64,000 bases of DNA from Sinorhizobium glycinis. Lineage in GTDB: Bacteria > Pseudomonadota > Alphaproteobacteria > Rhizobiales > Rhizobiaceae. The DNA is taken from contig NZ_LPUX01000053.1 in NCBI RefSeq assembly GCF_001651865.1, positions 1,116,001 through 1,180,000 on the forward strand, in the 5' to 3' direction. The translations under genes were made by a program, and so were the position numbers. The stretch's first letter is position 1, and each line of letters starts with the position of its first letter. The notes beneath the pieces are model-generated. The model ran no database searches. It was given only the letters and a program-made list of their open reading frames with translations, and was not told where the DNA came from. Below are positions 37,189 through 46,109 of the stretch, one piece after another.

Positions 37189-38049
37189 ATGTCAGCGCCT
37201 GAGACGACCACGGATGTTCCGCAAGATTTCGAGGCGCTGAAGGCCATCATCCTGGAACGCAAGGCGCAATTGCCCAAGCGGCTGAAACAGGTGGCCGCCT
37301 ATTCGCTCGACAATCCGGACGAGATTGCCTTCGGAACGGCGGCAAGCATCGCCACCTCCGCCGATGTCCAGCCCTCGACGCTCGTGCGCTTCGCCCAGCA
37401 TTTCGGCTTCGAAGGCTTTTCGAGCCTGCAGCAGATCTTTCGGGCCCGGCTGCGCGAGCGAACGCCGGGCTACGAGGACCGGCTAAAGGCCCTGCGCGGC
37501 AACGACCACAGCAGGCTCGAAAGCGGCTCGATCTTCAACGGCTTCGTGGCCGCCGCGCATCGCTCGCTCGACAATATCGCCACATCCGTCGATCCCGAAG
37601 CCTTCGAGCAGGCCGTCGATATCCTCGCCAAGGCGGACACGATCTACTTGATCGCCAAGCGCCGCTCCTACCCGATCTCCAGCTACATGGCCTATGCCTT
37701 CGGCAAGCTGAAGGTGAAGTACCAGCATGTCGGCACGGCCGCCGGCATCGACGACGACATGCTGGCGATGGCGACGAAACAAGATGCCGCCTTCGCCGTC
37801 AGCTTCTCGCCCTATGCATCCGAAAGTGCGGCCCAGGCGCGCCTGCTTGCGAGCCGCAGGGTTCCGGTCGTGTCGTTGACCGATTCCGCCTTCTCGCCGC
37901 TCGCCGAGTCGTCGAAGGTGTGGTTCGAGCTCGTCGAGGCCGATCATGCCGGCTTCCGCTCGCTTTCGGCGAGCATGGCCTTCGCCATGGCGCTGACCGT
38001 GGCGATCGCCGAAAAGCGCCGTCGTGCCGAGGATGCCGCCGCAATATAG
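37189..38049 (+). CDS. iolR: RpiR-family repressor of inositol catabolism
   Basis: 286 residues: an N-terminal RpiR helix-turn-helix (about 25-95, TAASIATSADVQPSTLVRFAQHFGF) and a C-terminal SIS sugar-phosphate-binding domain (about 130-260, ADTIYLIAKRRSYPISSYMAYAFG). In S. meliloti IolR represses iolY, iolR, iolC and idhA and is relieved by an inositol-pathway intermediate. It lies between iolY and iolC on the same strand. An iolC operator overlaps its stop codon. Confidence 0.88.
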   Translation: MSAPETTTDVPQDFEALKAIILERKAQLPKRLKQVAAYSLDNPDEIAFGTAASIATSADVQPSTLVRFAQHFGFEGFSSLQQIFRARLRERTPGYEDRLKALRGNDHSRLESGSIFNGFVAAAHRSLDNIATSVDPEAFEQAVDILAKADTIYLIAKRRSYPISSYMAYAFGKLKVKYQHVGTAAGIDDDMLAMATKQDAAFAVSFSPYASESAAQARLLASRRVPVVSLTDSAFSPLAESSKVWFELVEADHAGFRSLSASMAFAMALTVAIAEKRRRAEDAAAI

Positions 38050-38091
38050 AACGGAAATTCCATATTGACGAAATGACGGAATTTATGTTTC
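38048..38091 (+). promoter_or_regulatory. Candidate IolR operators upstream of iolC
   Basis: Two sites: AGAA-N6-TTCC at 38048-38061, beginning inside the iolR stop codon, and GGAA-N6-TTTC at 38078-38091. The first is followed by ATATTGACG (a -35-like box), and the second falls in the -35 to -10 spacer. The ATTCCATATTGAC string is shared with the iolY promoter. Confidence 0.65.
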
Positions 38092-38158
38092 ATATGCACA
38101 TCGCCCATGACATAATTATAGCTGTCGGCGCCGGCGCGGCGTCCACGGGGAGGAAGCA

Positions 38159-40111
38159 GTGAGCCAGAGTCCGTCGGCCCAAATTCCATCGGTAAAGGGC
38201 GCCAAGCCCCTCGACATCATCACGATCGGCAGAGCCTCGGTCGACCTTTACGGTCAGCAGATCGGCACCCGGCTTGAAGACGTCGCGAGCTTTGCCAAAT
38301 CCGTCGGCGGCTGCCCCTGCAATATTTCGGTCGGCACTGCACGCCTTGGCTTGAAATCGGCGCTGTTGACGCGCGTCGGCAACGAGCAGATGGGCCGCTT
38401 CATCCGCGAGCAGCTGCAGCGCGAGGGAGTGGAAACGCGCGGCATCGTCACCGATCCGGAACGCCTTACCGCACTCGCGATCCTCTCCGTCGAGAACGAG
38501 AAATCCTTCCCGCTGCTCTTCTATCGCGACAACTGTGCCGACAATGCGCTTTGCGAGGACGATATTGCGGAAGACTTCATCCGTTCCGCCCGCGCGATCC
38601 TCGTGACGGGTACGCATTTCTCGAAGCCGAACACGGATGCGGCCCAGCGCAAGGCGATCCGGATCGCCAAGGAGAGCGGCGCGAAGATCGTCTTCGACAT
38701 CGACTATCGGCCCAACCTTTGGGGCCTCGCCGGCCACGATGCGGGCGAGAGCCGCTATATCGCTTCCGACCGCGTCTCGGGGCATCTGAAGACCGTGCTC
38801 GGCGACTGCGACCTCATCGTCGGCACCGAGGAGGAGGTACTGATCGCCTCGGGCGAGAGCGACCTGCTCCAGGCGCTCAAGACCATCCGTTCCCTGTCGA
38901 ACGCGACGATCGTTCTGAAGCGCGGACCGATGGGCTGCATCGTCTACGACGGCCCGATCTCGGACGACCTTGAGGACGGCATCGTCGGCAAGGGCTTCCC
39001 GATCGAGGTCTACAACGTGCTCGGCGCCGGCGACGCCTTCATGTCCGGCTTCCTACGCGGCTGGTTGAAGGGCGAGCCGCACGCGACCTCCGCCACCTGG
39101 GCCAATGCCTGCGGCGCCTTCGCGGTATCGCGGCTGCTCTGTGCGCCGGAGATCCCGACCTGGGTCGAACTACAGTTCTTCCTCGAAAACGGCAGCAAGG
39201 AAAAGGCGCTGCGCAAGGACGAGGCGATCAACCACGTACACTGGGCGACGACGCGCCGCCGCGACATCCCTCTTCTGATGGCACTCGCCATCGACCATCG
39301 CAGCCAGTTGGAGGATATCGCCGAGGGCAGGCCGGAGCTGCTCCAGCGCATCCCGGCCTTCAAGGCGCTGGCCGTCAGGGCCGCCGCTGAAGTCGCCGGC
39401 GGCCGGTCCGGCTTCGGCATGCTGATCGACGACAAATACGGCCGCGACGCGCTTTATGCCGCCGGCGCCTACCGCGACTTCTGGATCGGCAAGCCGATCG
39501 AGCTTCCGGGCTCGCGTCCTCTGCAGTTCGAATTCAGCCAGGATCTCGGCAGCCGCCTTATAGACTGGCCGGTCGATCATTGCATCAAGGTGCTCTCCTT
39601 CTACCACCCGGACGATCCGGCCGAGCTCAAGGCAGCCCAGATCGCCAAGCTTCGCTCGGCCTTCGAGGCGGCCCGCAAGGTCGGCCGCGAAATCCTCATC
39701 GAGATCATTGCCGGCAAGCACGGCACGCTCAATGACGAGACGATACCGCGGGCACTCGACGAGCTTTACGACGCCGGCCTGAAACCCGACTGGTGGAAGC
39801 TCGAGCCGCAGGCGAGCCGCGGCGCCTGGGCTGCCATCGACGCCGTCATCGAGACGCGCGACCCGCTCTGCCGGGGCGTCGTTCTCCTCGGCCTTGAGGC
39901 CCCCTATGAGGTTCTCAAGGACGGCTTTGCGGCTGCAAGGAGCTCAAAGACGGTGAAGGGATTTGCGGTCGGCCGGACGATTTTTGCCGACGCCGCCAAG
40001 AGCTGGCTCACCGGCTCGATGACCGACGAACAGGCGGTCGCCGACATGGCGGCGAAGTTCAAGGCACTGGTGGATCTGTGGTTGCAACTGGGTGAAACCA
40101 AGGCTGCTTAG
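38159..40111 (+). CDS. iolC: Bifunctional 5-dehydro-2-deoxygluconokinase IolC with C-terminal aldolase-like domain
   Basis: 650 residues, twice the length of the Bacillus kinase. The N-terminal PfkB domain (about 15-330) has the ATP-site signature NVLGAGDAFMSGFL and phosphorylates 5-dehydro-2-deoxygluconate. The C-terminal DUF2090 domain (about 340-645) is annotated as an aldolase-like (IolJ) module that may cleave the product. The start is a GTG at 38159 with GGGGAGGAAG upstream. iolD follows 120 bases later; together with iolE and iolB it forms the inositol operon under IolR control. Confidence 0.92.
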   Translation: MSQSPSAQIPSVKGAKPLDIITIGRASVDLYGQQIGTRLEDVASFAKSVGGCPCNISVGTARLGLKSALLTRVGNEQMGRFIREQLQREGVETRGIVTDPERLTALAILSVENEKSFPLLFYRDNCADNALCEDDIAEDFIRSARAILVTGTHFSKPNTDAAQRKAIRIAKESGAKIVFDIDYRPNLWGLAGHDAGESRYIASDRVSGHLKTVLGDCDLIVGTEEEVLIASGESDLLQALKTIRSLSNATIVLKRGPMGCIVYDGPISDDLEDGIVGKGFPIEVYNVLGAGDAFMSGFLRGWLKGEPHATSATWANACGAFAVSRLLCAPEIPTWVELQFFLENGSKEKALRKDEAINHVHWATTRRRDIPLLMALAIDHRSQLEDIAEGRPELLQRIPAFKALAVRAAAEVAGGRSGFGMLIDDKYGRDALYAAGAYRDFWIGKPIELPGSRPLQFEFSQDLGSRLIDWPVDHCIKVLSFYHPDDPAELKAAQIAKLRSAFEAARKVGREILIEIIAGKHGTLNDETIPRALDELYDAGLKPDWWKLEPQASRGAWAAIDAVIETRDPLCRGVVLLGLEAPYEVLKDGFAAARSSKTVKGFAVGRTIFADAAKSWLTGSMTDEQAVADMAAKFKALVDLWLQLGETKAA

Positions 40112-40232
40112 GCGGGACGAGGAAGAGTGGGAAGCGCCCGCATCCTGCTCTAACTTATGGAATCGATAGCCGGCCGGCGGCAACAAAACGACAATAGGCG
40201 GAGCGGACTTCGCCACCTGGAGGAAATTCAAA

Positions 40233-42086
40233 ATGAGCCAGAAAACCGTGCGCCTGACCATGGCACAGGCCGTGGCGCGGTTCATGACCCGGCAGATGAC
40301 GGTCATCGACGGCAAGCGCGTGCCGATCTTCGGCGGCGTCTTCGCGATCTTCGGCCATGGCAACGTCGCCGGCGTCGGCGAGGCGCTCTATGCGATCCGC
40401 GAAACCTTGCCGACCTATCGTGCGCAGAACGAGCAGGGGATGGCCAACGCGGCGATCGCTTTCGCCAAGGCGAGCTTCCGCCGCCGCTTCATGGCCTGCA
40501 CCAGTTCGATCGGCCCCGGCGCGCTCAACATGGTGACCTCGGCGGCACTTGCCCATGTCAACCGCCTGCCGGTCCTGTTCCTGCCCGGGGACGTCTTCGC
40601 CAACCGCCGTCCCGACCCGGTGCTGCAGCAGGTGGAAAGCTTCGGCGACGCGACGGTCTCGGCCAACGACTGCTTCCGCCCGGTGTCGCGCTATTTCGAC
40701 CGCATTACCCGGCCGGAACAGATCATCCCGGCGCTTCGCCGCGCCATGCAGGTGCTGACCGACCCGGCCGATTGCGGCCCGGTGACGCTGTCGCTCTGCC
40801 AGGACGTCCAAGCGGAAGCCTACGACTATCCGGAATCCTTCTTCGACGAGAAGGTCTGGGTGCCGCGCCGCACCGAGCCCGATCTCGACGAGCTGGTATC
40901 GGCGATCGAATTGCTCAAGTCCGCGAAGAAACCGATCATCATCGCCGGCGGCGGCGTGCTCTACTCGGAAGCGACCGCAGACCTCGCGAGCTTTGCAGAA
41001 AAGCACGGCATCCCGGTCGTCGAGACGCAGGCCGGCAAGTCGGCACTGCCGCATTCGCACGCGCTCAACATGGGCTCTGTCGGCGTCACTGGAACCTCCG
41101 CCTCCAACCGGCTTGCCGAGGAGACCGATCTCGTGCTCGCCGTCGGCTCGCGCCTCCAGGATTTCACCACCGGTTCCTGGGCGCTCTTCAAGAACGACGC
41201 CCTGAAGATCATCGGCCTCAACGTCCAGCCTTTCGATGCCGGCAAGCATAATGGCCAGCCGCTGATCTGCGACGCGCGCGCCGGCCTCAACCGGATGTCC
41301 GGCGGATTGGGTGGCTACAAGGCCGACCCGAGCTGGACCGAGAAGGCGAAGGCCGGCAAGGCGGAGTGGATGGCCGCGGCCGAGAAGGCGACGGCGACGA
41401 CCAACGCGGCGCTGCCCTCCGATGCCCAGGTGATCGGCGCCGTCCAACGCGCCCGCGGCGGCAGCAAGACGACGCTCGTCTGCGCGGCCGGCGGGCTCCC
41501 CGGCGAGCTGCACAAGCTCTGGCAGGCGGAAGAGCCCGGCGGCTACCACATGGAATACGGCTTCTCGACCATGGGCTACGAGGTGGCCGGCGGCCTTGGC
41601 GTCAAGCTCGCCAGGCCCGAGCGCGACGTGATCGTCATGGTCGGCGACGGCAGCTACATGATGCTGAACTCTGAGATCGCCTCCTCGATCATGCTCGGCG
41701 CCAAATTCACCATCGTTCTGCTCGACAATGCCGGCTACGGCTGCATCAACCGGCTGCAGATGGAAACCGGCGGTGCCAATTTCAACAACCTCTTGCAGGA
41801 CACGCACCACGTGGAGCTGCCTGAGATCGACTTCGCCGCGCACGCCGCCGCCATGGGCGCGGTCACCCGCAAGGTCGGCTCGATCCCGGAGCTCGAGGCG
41901 GCGCTCGCCGAAACCGCCAACGAAGCGCGCACCACCGTCATCGTCATCGACACCCATCCGCTGATCACGACCGAGGCCGGCGGCCATTGGTGGGACGTCG
42001 CGGTTCCGGAGGTTTCGGACCGCGAGCAGGTGAAGGTGGCTCGTGAGGGGTACGAAAAGGCGCTGCAGTCCCAGCGCTTCGGCTAA
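40233..42086 (+). CDS. iolD: 3D-(3,5/4)-trihydroxycyclohexane-1,2-dione acylhydrolase
   Basis: Thiamine-diphosphate-dependent ring hydrolase that opens trihydroxycyclohexanedione to 5-deoxyglucuronate. The 617-residue product has the three-domain acetolactate-synthase-like fold, with the ThDP glutamate region QNEQGMANAAIA near residue 70 and the ThDP-Mg motif GDGSYMMLNSEIA (about 470). The start follows CTGGAGGAAATTC. It is the second gene of the operon. Confidence 0.95.
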   Translation: MSQKTVRLTMAQAVARFMTRQMTVIDGKRVPIFGGVFAIFGHGNVAGVGEALYAIRETLPTYRAQNEQGMANAAIAFAKASFRRRFMACTSSIGPGALNMVTSAALAHVNRLPVLFLPGDVFANRRPDPVLQQVESFGDATVSANDCFRPVSRYFDRITRPEQIIPALRRAMQVLTDPADCGPVTLSLCQDVQAEAYDYPESFFDEKVWVPRRTEPDLDELVSAIELLKSAKKPIIIAGGGVLYSEATADLASFAEKHGIPVVETQAGKSALPHSHALNMGSVGVTGTSASNRLAEETDLVLAVGSRLQDFTTGSWALFKNDALKIIGLNVQPFDAGKHNGQPLICDARAGLNRMSGGLGGYKADPSWTEKAKAGKAEWMAAAEKATATTNAALPSDAQVIGAVQRARGGSKTTLVCAAGGLPGELHKLWQAEEPGGYHMEYGFSTMGYEVAGGLGVKLARPERDVIVMVGDGSYMMLNSEIASSIMLGAKFTIVLLDNAGYGCINRLQMETGGANFNNLLQDTHHVELPEIDFAAHAAAMGAVTRKVGSIPELEAALAETANEARTTVIVIDTHPLITTEAGGHWWDVAVPEVSDREQVKVAREGYEKALQSQRFG

Positions 42087-42136
42087 GATTGCCCTTTCGG
42101 CGCCTGCGTTTGCTGCTCGGGCAGCGTTCAGCAAGT

Positions 42137-42247
42137 GCCCCTCACCCTAGCCCTCTCCCCGCACGCGGGGAGAGGGGACTTCGGAGAGCGCGGCATATCC
42201 CTTCTCCCCGCGGGCGGGGAGAAGGTGGCGGCAGCCGGATGAGGGGC
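42137..42247 (+). repeat. RIME-like palindromic element, copy 4, between iolD and iolE
   Basis: About 111 bases. It starts CCCCTCACCCTAGCCCTCTC, has the hairpins CTCTCCCCGCACGCGGGGAGAG and CTTCTCCCCGCGGGCGGGGAGAAG, and ends GCCGGATGAGGGGC. It lies in the 240-base spacer of the operon. Copy 5 on the other side of iolE has the opposite orientation. Confidence 0.9.
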
Positions 42248-42326
42248 TTTGTCGTGCATCTCCCTCCCGCACCAAAAAAGACAACAACCATCCGCGTGTT
42301 CGGATGATGAATAGAAAGCAAAAGAC

Positions 42327-43226
42327 ATGATCCGCTACGGAACCAACCCGATCGCCTGGAGCAATGACGACGATCATTCGATCGGTGCGCATCTGACGCT
42401 CGAGGACTGCCTTTCCGATTGCCAGAAGATCGGCTTCGACGGCATCGAGAAGGGCCACAAGATGCCGTCCGAGCCGGAAGCGCTGAAGCAGAAGCTCGCC
42501 TCTTACGACCTCGTCTTCGTCTCCGGCTGGCATTCGACCAACCTGCTGACCCATGACGTCGAGGCCGAGAAGAAGGCGATCCAGCCGCATCTCGATCTCC
42601 TGAAACACAATGGCTGCAAGGTGGCGATCGTCTGCGAGACCTCCAACGCCATCCACGGCGACGACTCGAAGTCGCTGGTCGAGGACAAGCCGGTGCTGCC
42701 GGCGGACCAGTGGAAGAAGTTCGGCGCCGACCTCGAAGCGATTGCTGAATATTGCGCCGACCAGGGCATCGACCTCGTCTATCACCATCACATGGGGACG
42801 ATCGTCCAGACCGGCGAAGAGATCGACCTTTTGATGCAGAGCACCGGCCCGGCGACGAAGCTGCTGCTCGACACGGGCCACGCCTGGTTCGGCGGCTCCG
42901 ACCCGGCGGAAGTGGCGAAGAAATACATGCACCGCGTCCGGCACATCCATTGCAAGAACGTCCGTCCGGCGGTTCGCAGGGTGGTCGAAGGCGAAGGCCT
43001 CTCCTTCCTCGAGGGCGTGCGCCGCGGCGTCTTCACGGTTCCGGGCGATACCGAAGGCGGCGTCGACTTCCTGCCGGTGCTGAAAATCGCCGCCGAACAC
43101 GGCTATGATGGCTGGCTGGTGATCGAGGCCGAGCAGGATTCGGCCGTGCGCAACCCGTTCGAATACCAGTCGCTCGGGCTGAAATCGCTGAAGGCGTTTG
43201 CGAAGGAAGCGGGACTGGATAAGTAG
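42327..43226 (+). CDS. iolE: Myo-inosose-2 dehydratase
   Basis: Removes water from 2-keto-myo-inositol to give trihydroxycyclohexanedione, just ahead of IolD. The 299-residue TIM-barrel sugar-isomerase-like protein has [18 protein letters not shown] in the middle, [11 protein letters not shown] and the metal-site stretch CKNVRPAV. Family length matches. The ribosome site is weak (AGAAAGCA). It is flanked on both sides by RIME-like elements in opposite orientations. Confidence 0.95.
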   Translation: MIRYGTNPIAWSNDDDHSIGAHLTLEDCLSDCQKIGFDGIEKGHKMPSEPEALKQKLASYDLVFVSGWHSTNLLTHDVEAEKKAIQPHLDLLKHNGCKVAIVCETSNAIHGDDSKSLVEDKPVLPADQWKKFGADLEAIAEYCADQGIDLVYHHHMGTIVQTGEEIDLLMQSTGPATKLLLDTGHAWFGGSDPAEVAKKYMHRVRHIHCKNVRPAVRRVVEGEGLSFLEGVRRGVFTVPGDTEGGVDFLPVLKIAAEHGYDGWLVIEAEQDSAVRNPFEYQSLGLKSLKAFAKEAGLDK

Positions 43227-43253
43227 AGCCCTCATTCGGCCGTCGGGCGGCGC

Positions 43254-43410
43254 CCCCTCATCCGGCTGCCGCCACCTTCTCCCCGCGCGCGGGGAGAAGG
43301 GATATGCCGCGCCGGCGAAGTCCCCTCTCCCCTAGCGTTGCGGGAAAAGACAAGAAGCAAGCTCCCGAATCCCCTCTCCCCGCGAGCGGGGAGAGGGTTA
43401 GGGTGAGGGG
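43254..43410 (-). repeat. RIME-like palindromic element, copy 5, between iolE and iolB
   Basis: About 157 bases in reverse orientation compared with copies 1-4. It opens CCCCTCATCCGGCTGCCGCC, carries CTTCTCCCCGCGCGCGGGGAGAAG and CTCTCCCCGCGAGCGGGGAGAG hairpins, and ends TTAGGGTGAGGGGC. It is longer than the others because about 45 extra bases (CCTAGCGTTGCGGGAAAAGA and following) sit between the two hairpins. Confidence 0.88.
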
Positions 43411-43444
43411 CAAGGCTACAGACACCAAAGACCAGGAGACCGAA

Positions 43445-44245
43445 ATGTCCAAACTGCTCGTCAAACCCAAGGCACAGTCCGGCCTGATGCAGGACATCTC
43501 GCCGGAGAGCGCCGGCTGGACCTATGTCGGTTTCACGCTCAACCGGCTGAAGCAGGGAGAGCCCGCCGGCGGCGAGGCGGGCGATAAGGAGCTTTGCCTG
43601 GTGCTCGTCAGCGGCAAGGCGAAGATCTCCGTCGACGGCGAGGACTTCGGCGAGCTCGGCGAGCGCATGACCCCGTTCGAAGGGCAGCCCTATGCCGTCT
43701 ACGTGCCGAAGGGCAGCAAGTGGCAGGCGGAGGCGACCACCGATCTCGACCTCGCCGTCTGCTCGGCGCCGGGTGGCGAAGGCTTCAAGGCCAAGGTGAT
43801 CCGCCCCGGCACCCACCCGCAGATGACGCGCGGCAAGGGGACCAACACCCGCTATGTCACCAACATCATGCCGGAGGACGACGGCTCGGCGCAGTCACTG
43901 CTCGTTGTAGAGGTGATCACCCCGGGCGGCCACACCTCTTCTTATCCGCCGCACAAGCACGATCAGGACAATCTGCCGGCCGAAAGCTATCTGGAAGAAA
44001 CCTACTACCACCGCCTCAATCCGCCGCAGGGCTTTGCCATGCAGCGCGTCTACACGGACGACCGTTCGCTCGACGAGACGATGGCGGTGGAGGACGGCGA
44101 CGTGACGCTCGTTCCAAAGGGCTACCACCCGGTCGCCGCCGTGCACGGCTATGACTCCTATTATCTCAACGTGATGGCCGGGCCGAAGCGGATATGGAAG
44201 TTCCACAATGCCAAGGAACACGAGTGGCTGTTCACCGGCATTTGA
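43445..44245 (+). CDS. iolB: 5-deoxy-glucuronate isomerase
   Basis: Isomerises 5-deoxyglucuronate to 5-dehydro-2-deoxygluconate, the substrate of IolC. The 266-residue cupin protein has the metal-binding block YPPHKHDQDNLP and the C-terminal GYDSYYLNVMAGP motif. I chose the ATG at 43445 (AGGAGACCG upstream); the frame is open earlier but only through the repeat. It is the last gene of the operon; iolA is absent from the window. Confidence 0.95.
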   Translation: MSKLLVKPKAQSGLMQDISPESAGWTYVGFTLNRLKQGEPAGGEAGDKELCLVLVSGKAKISVDGEDFGELGERMTPFEGQPYAVYVPKGSKWQAEATTDLDLAVCSAPGGEGFKAKVIRPGTHPQMTRGKGTNTRYVTNIMPEDDGSAQSLLVVEVITPGGHTSSYPPHKHDQDNLPAESYLEETYYHRLNPPQGFAMQRVYTDDRSLDETMAVEDGDVTLVPKGYHPVAAVHGYDSYYLNVMAGPKRIWKFHNAKEHEWLFTGI

Positions 44246-44327
44246 GGTCTGGACGAACGGTAACGGCGCCCTATCGTATTCCTGTCGCATTTCCTCTCGG
44301 GGAAGTGGGGGAAGAAGGAGCGTTTCC

Positions 44328-44732
44328 ATGCGTGTCGACGGTGAGTGCCATTGTGGCTTCGTGACTTACGAGGCGGAAATCGATCCCGAAGACGTCACAA
44401 TCTGCCACTGCACCGACTGTCAGCGACTGACGGGAGCGGCCTATCGCGTAAGCGCGAGCACACCCAACGCATCCTTCAGGCTTACCGGCGGCGAGCCGAA
44501 GCTTTATGTCAAGACTGCCGAGAACGGGCGCAAACGCCTGCAATTCTTCTGCCCGCAATGCGGCTCGCCGATCTATACGACCGGTACGGACGCGGATGCC
44601 GAGGAGATCGGCATCCGCGTCGGTACCATCAACCAGCGGCGCGAGCTCAAGCCGCGATCGCAGATCTGGTGCTCTTCTGCCCTGCCCTGGGTCGGCAACA
44701 TAAGCGAGCTGCCGGAGCGGGGGCGGGAGTAA
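44328..44732 (+). CDS. GFA/CENP-V family zinc-binding protein
   Basis: 134 residues with the GFA zinc-ligand pattern: Cys7 and Cys9 (GECHCG), Cys26, Cys28 and Cys31 (CHCTDC), Cys75 and Cys78 (CPQCG). Named after S-(hydroxymethyl)glutathione-forming GFA, but most members have unknown substrates. The ATG at 44328 follows AGAAGGAG. It lies 82 bases after iolB on the same strand, but is unrelated to inositol use in function. Confidence 0.88.
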   Translation: MRVDGECHCGFVTYEAEIDPEDVTICHCTDCQRLTGAAYRVSASTPNASFRLTGGEPKLYVKTAENGRKRLQFFCPQCGSPIYTTGTDADAEEIGIRVGTINQRRELKPRSQIWCSSALPWVGNISELPERGRE

Positions 44733-44810
44733 GCGTGGGGCGGGGAGAGTGTGGCCGTGAGCGCCACAACCGATCCGATCGCGGCGGCGAAGTTCGGGGA
44801 AGCCGGCGCT

Positions 44811-45013
44811 GACACCCCCCTCTGCCCTGCCGGGCATCTCCCCCACAAGGAGGGAGATCGGCAAGTAGCAAAGCCCCGCCTGGCAGTTAACGGCCAAATG
44901 CCGAAGTCGCAGAATTCAAGTGTGCGCACAGCGTAGTGGTTGAACCGGACATAGCCTCCTGCCGATCTCCCCCCTTGTGGGGGAGATGCCCGGCAGGGCA
45001 GAGGGGGGTGTTG
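44811..45013. repeat. Inverted pair of about 50-bp repeats enclosing a 94-bp core
   Basis: Left arm 44811-44865 (CACCCCCCTCTGCCCTGCCG...GGGAGATCGGCA) and right arm 44960-45013 (TGCCGATC...GGCAGGGCAGAGGGGGGTG) are reverse complements except for one or two bases. Each arm also contains its own short hairpin (CCTGCCGGGC and CTCCCCC...GGGGGAG). The core 44866-44959 has no family features. The whole fills the 320-base gap between the convergent GFA gene and the epimerase gene. It could be a MITE-like unit or two copies of a dispersed repeat. Confidence 0.85.
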
Positions 45014-45052
45014 CTCGGGGCATCTCGCAAATGCGGCTCCGCAAAGATGTGA

Positions 45053-46036
45053 TCACGCAACCGGATAAGGCCCGTCGGCAAAGACCGTTTCGTGATAGCC
45101 CTTGGAGCCGATCTCGCGCGCCAGCGGGCTTCGAAAATCCTCATTCCGGCGAAGGCAGGAAAGGACGTGGCGGAAATTGTATTTCGGCTTCCACCCGAGA
45201 GAGGCCGTCGCCAGGGCACTCACATACACCCGGTCGATCGATGGAAAGAGCTTCCAGCCACGCTCCGCATAAAGCGCCTCGCAGTCGGGGAAGCGGCGCC
45301 GGACGACGGAGGGCGCGTCGGTGCGCAGCTCCTGGATATCCCCTGGCGAAAACGGTGTCGGAGCCGAGACGATATAGCGCCCGAAGCCGAACTCCTTCGC
45401 CTTCTCCAGCGCCGCGAGATGCGCGCTCACCACGTCCTCGATGTCCGCCCGGCGATAGAGCAGTTCGTTCGCCTGGGCATTGGCCGTTTCATAGCGACCG
45501 CGGATTCCCGCATCGTCGTCGGCTTCAGGAAAAAAGCGGGAGGTCCGCAGGATGACGACCGGCAGCCCGTGCCGTCGAGCGAAGAGTTCGCAAAGCGCTT
45601 CGGCCGCAACCTTGCTGACGCCGTAGATGTTGCGCGGAACAGGCGTGACATCCTCGGTGATCCAGGCGGCCGGGGCGCCCGGCTCCGGCGTCAGCGCCGA
45701 ACCGAAGGCGCTCGTGGTGCTGGTGAAGACGAAGGCGTCGACACCCGCATCGGCTGCCGCTTCGAGCAGATTGAGCGTGCCGTTGATATTGGTCTCGACG
45801 AACTCGGAATAACCATGCGTTGCGACATGCGGCTTGTGCAGCGTCGCCGCATGGATGATGGCGCGCACGCCCTTGATGGCATGACGGACAAGGGCGGAAT
45901 CGGCAACCGAGCCGACATGGTCGGTGAAATCCGAGGCTTTGATGTCGATGCCGCGCACCGTCCGCCCCGCCCCGCGCAACACCCGCATCAGCGCCTCGCC
46001 GAGATGCCCGGCGCTCCCGGTCACCAGAATCGTCAT
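45053..46036 (-). CDS. NAD-dependent epimerase/dehydratase family protein (extended SDR)
   Basis: 327 residues with the extended SDR Rossmann motif TGSAGHLGEAL (7-17) and the active-site pair YGVSK (about 140-144) after TSTTSAFG. Substrate unknown, but the extended SDR shape suggests a nucleotide sugar or sugar acid. A 46-base gap separates the start from a weakly placed upstream region; the next gene upstream is an XRE regulator on the same strand. Confidence 0.88.
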   Translation of the reverse strand: MTILVTGSAGHLGEALMRVLRGAGRTVRGIDIKASDFTDHVGSVADSALVRHAIKGVRAIIHAATLHKPHVATHGYSEFVETNINGTLNLLEAAADAGVDAFVFTSTTSAFGSALTPEPGAPAAWITEDVTPVPRNIYGVSKVAAEALCELFARRHGLPVVILRTSRFFPEADDDAGIRGRYETANAQANELLYRRADIEDVVSAHLAALEKAKEFGFGRYIVSAPTPFSPGDIQELRTDAPSVVRRRFPDCEALYAERGWKLFPSIDRVYVSALATASLGWKPKYNFRHVLSCLRRNEDFRSPLAREIGSKGYHETVFADGPYPVA

Positions 46037-46109
46037 GCGTCACTCCTCGTTTTCCTTGAGGCTAACCGCGGGCGGGCGTGACGAACAACGCATAAATTAT
46101 GCGTCGCGA

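Noticed and set aside
40155-42134. Long minus-strand frame of 659 codons opposite iolD
   Set aside because: It is the antisense shadow of a high-GC gene; the protein is Arg/Asp-rich with no family features.
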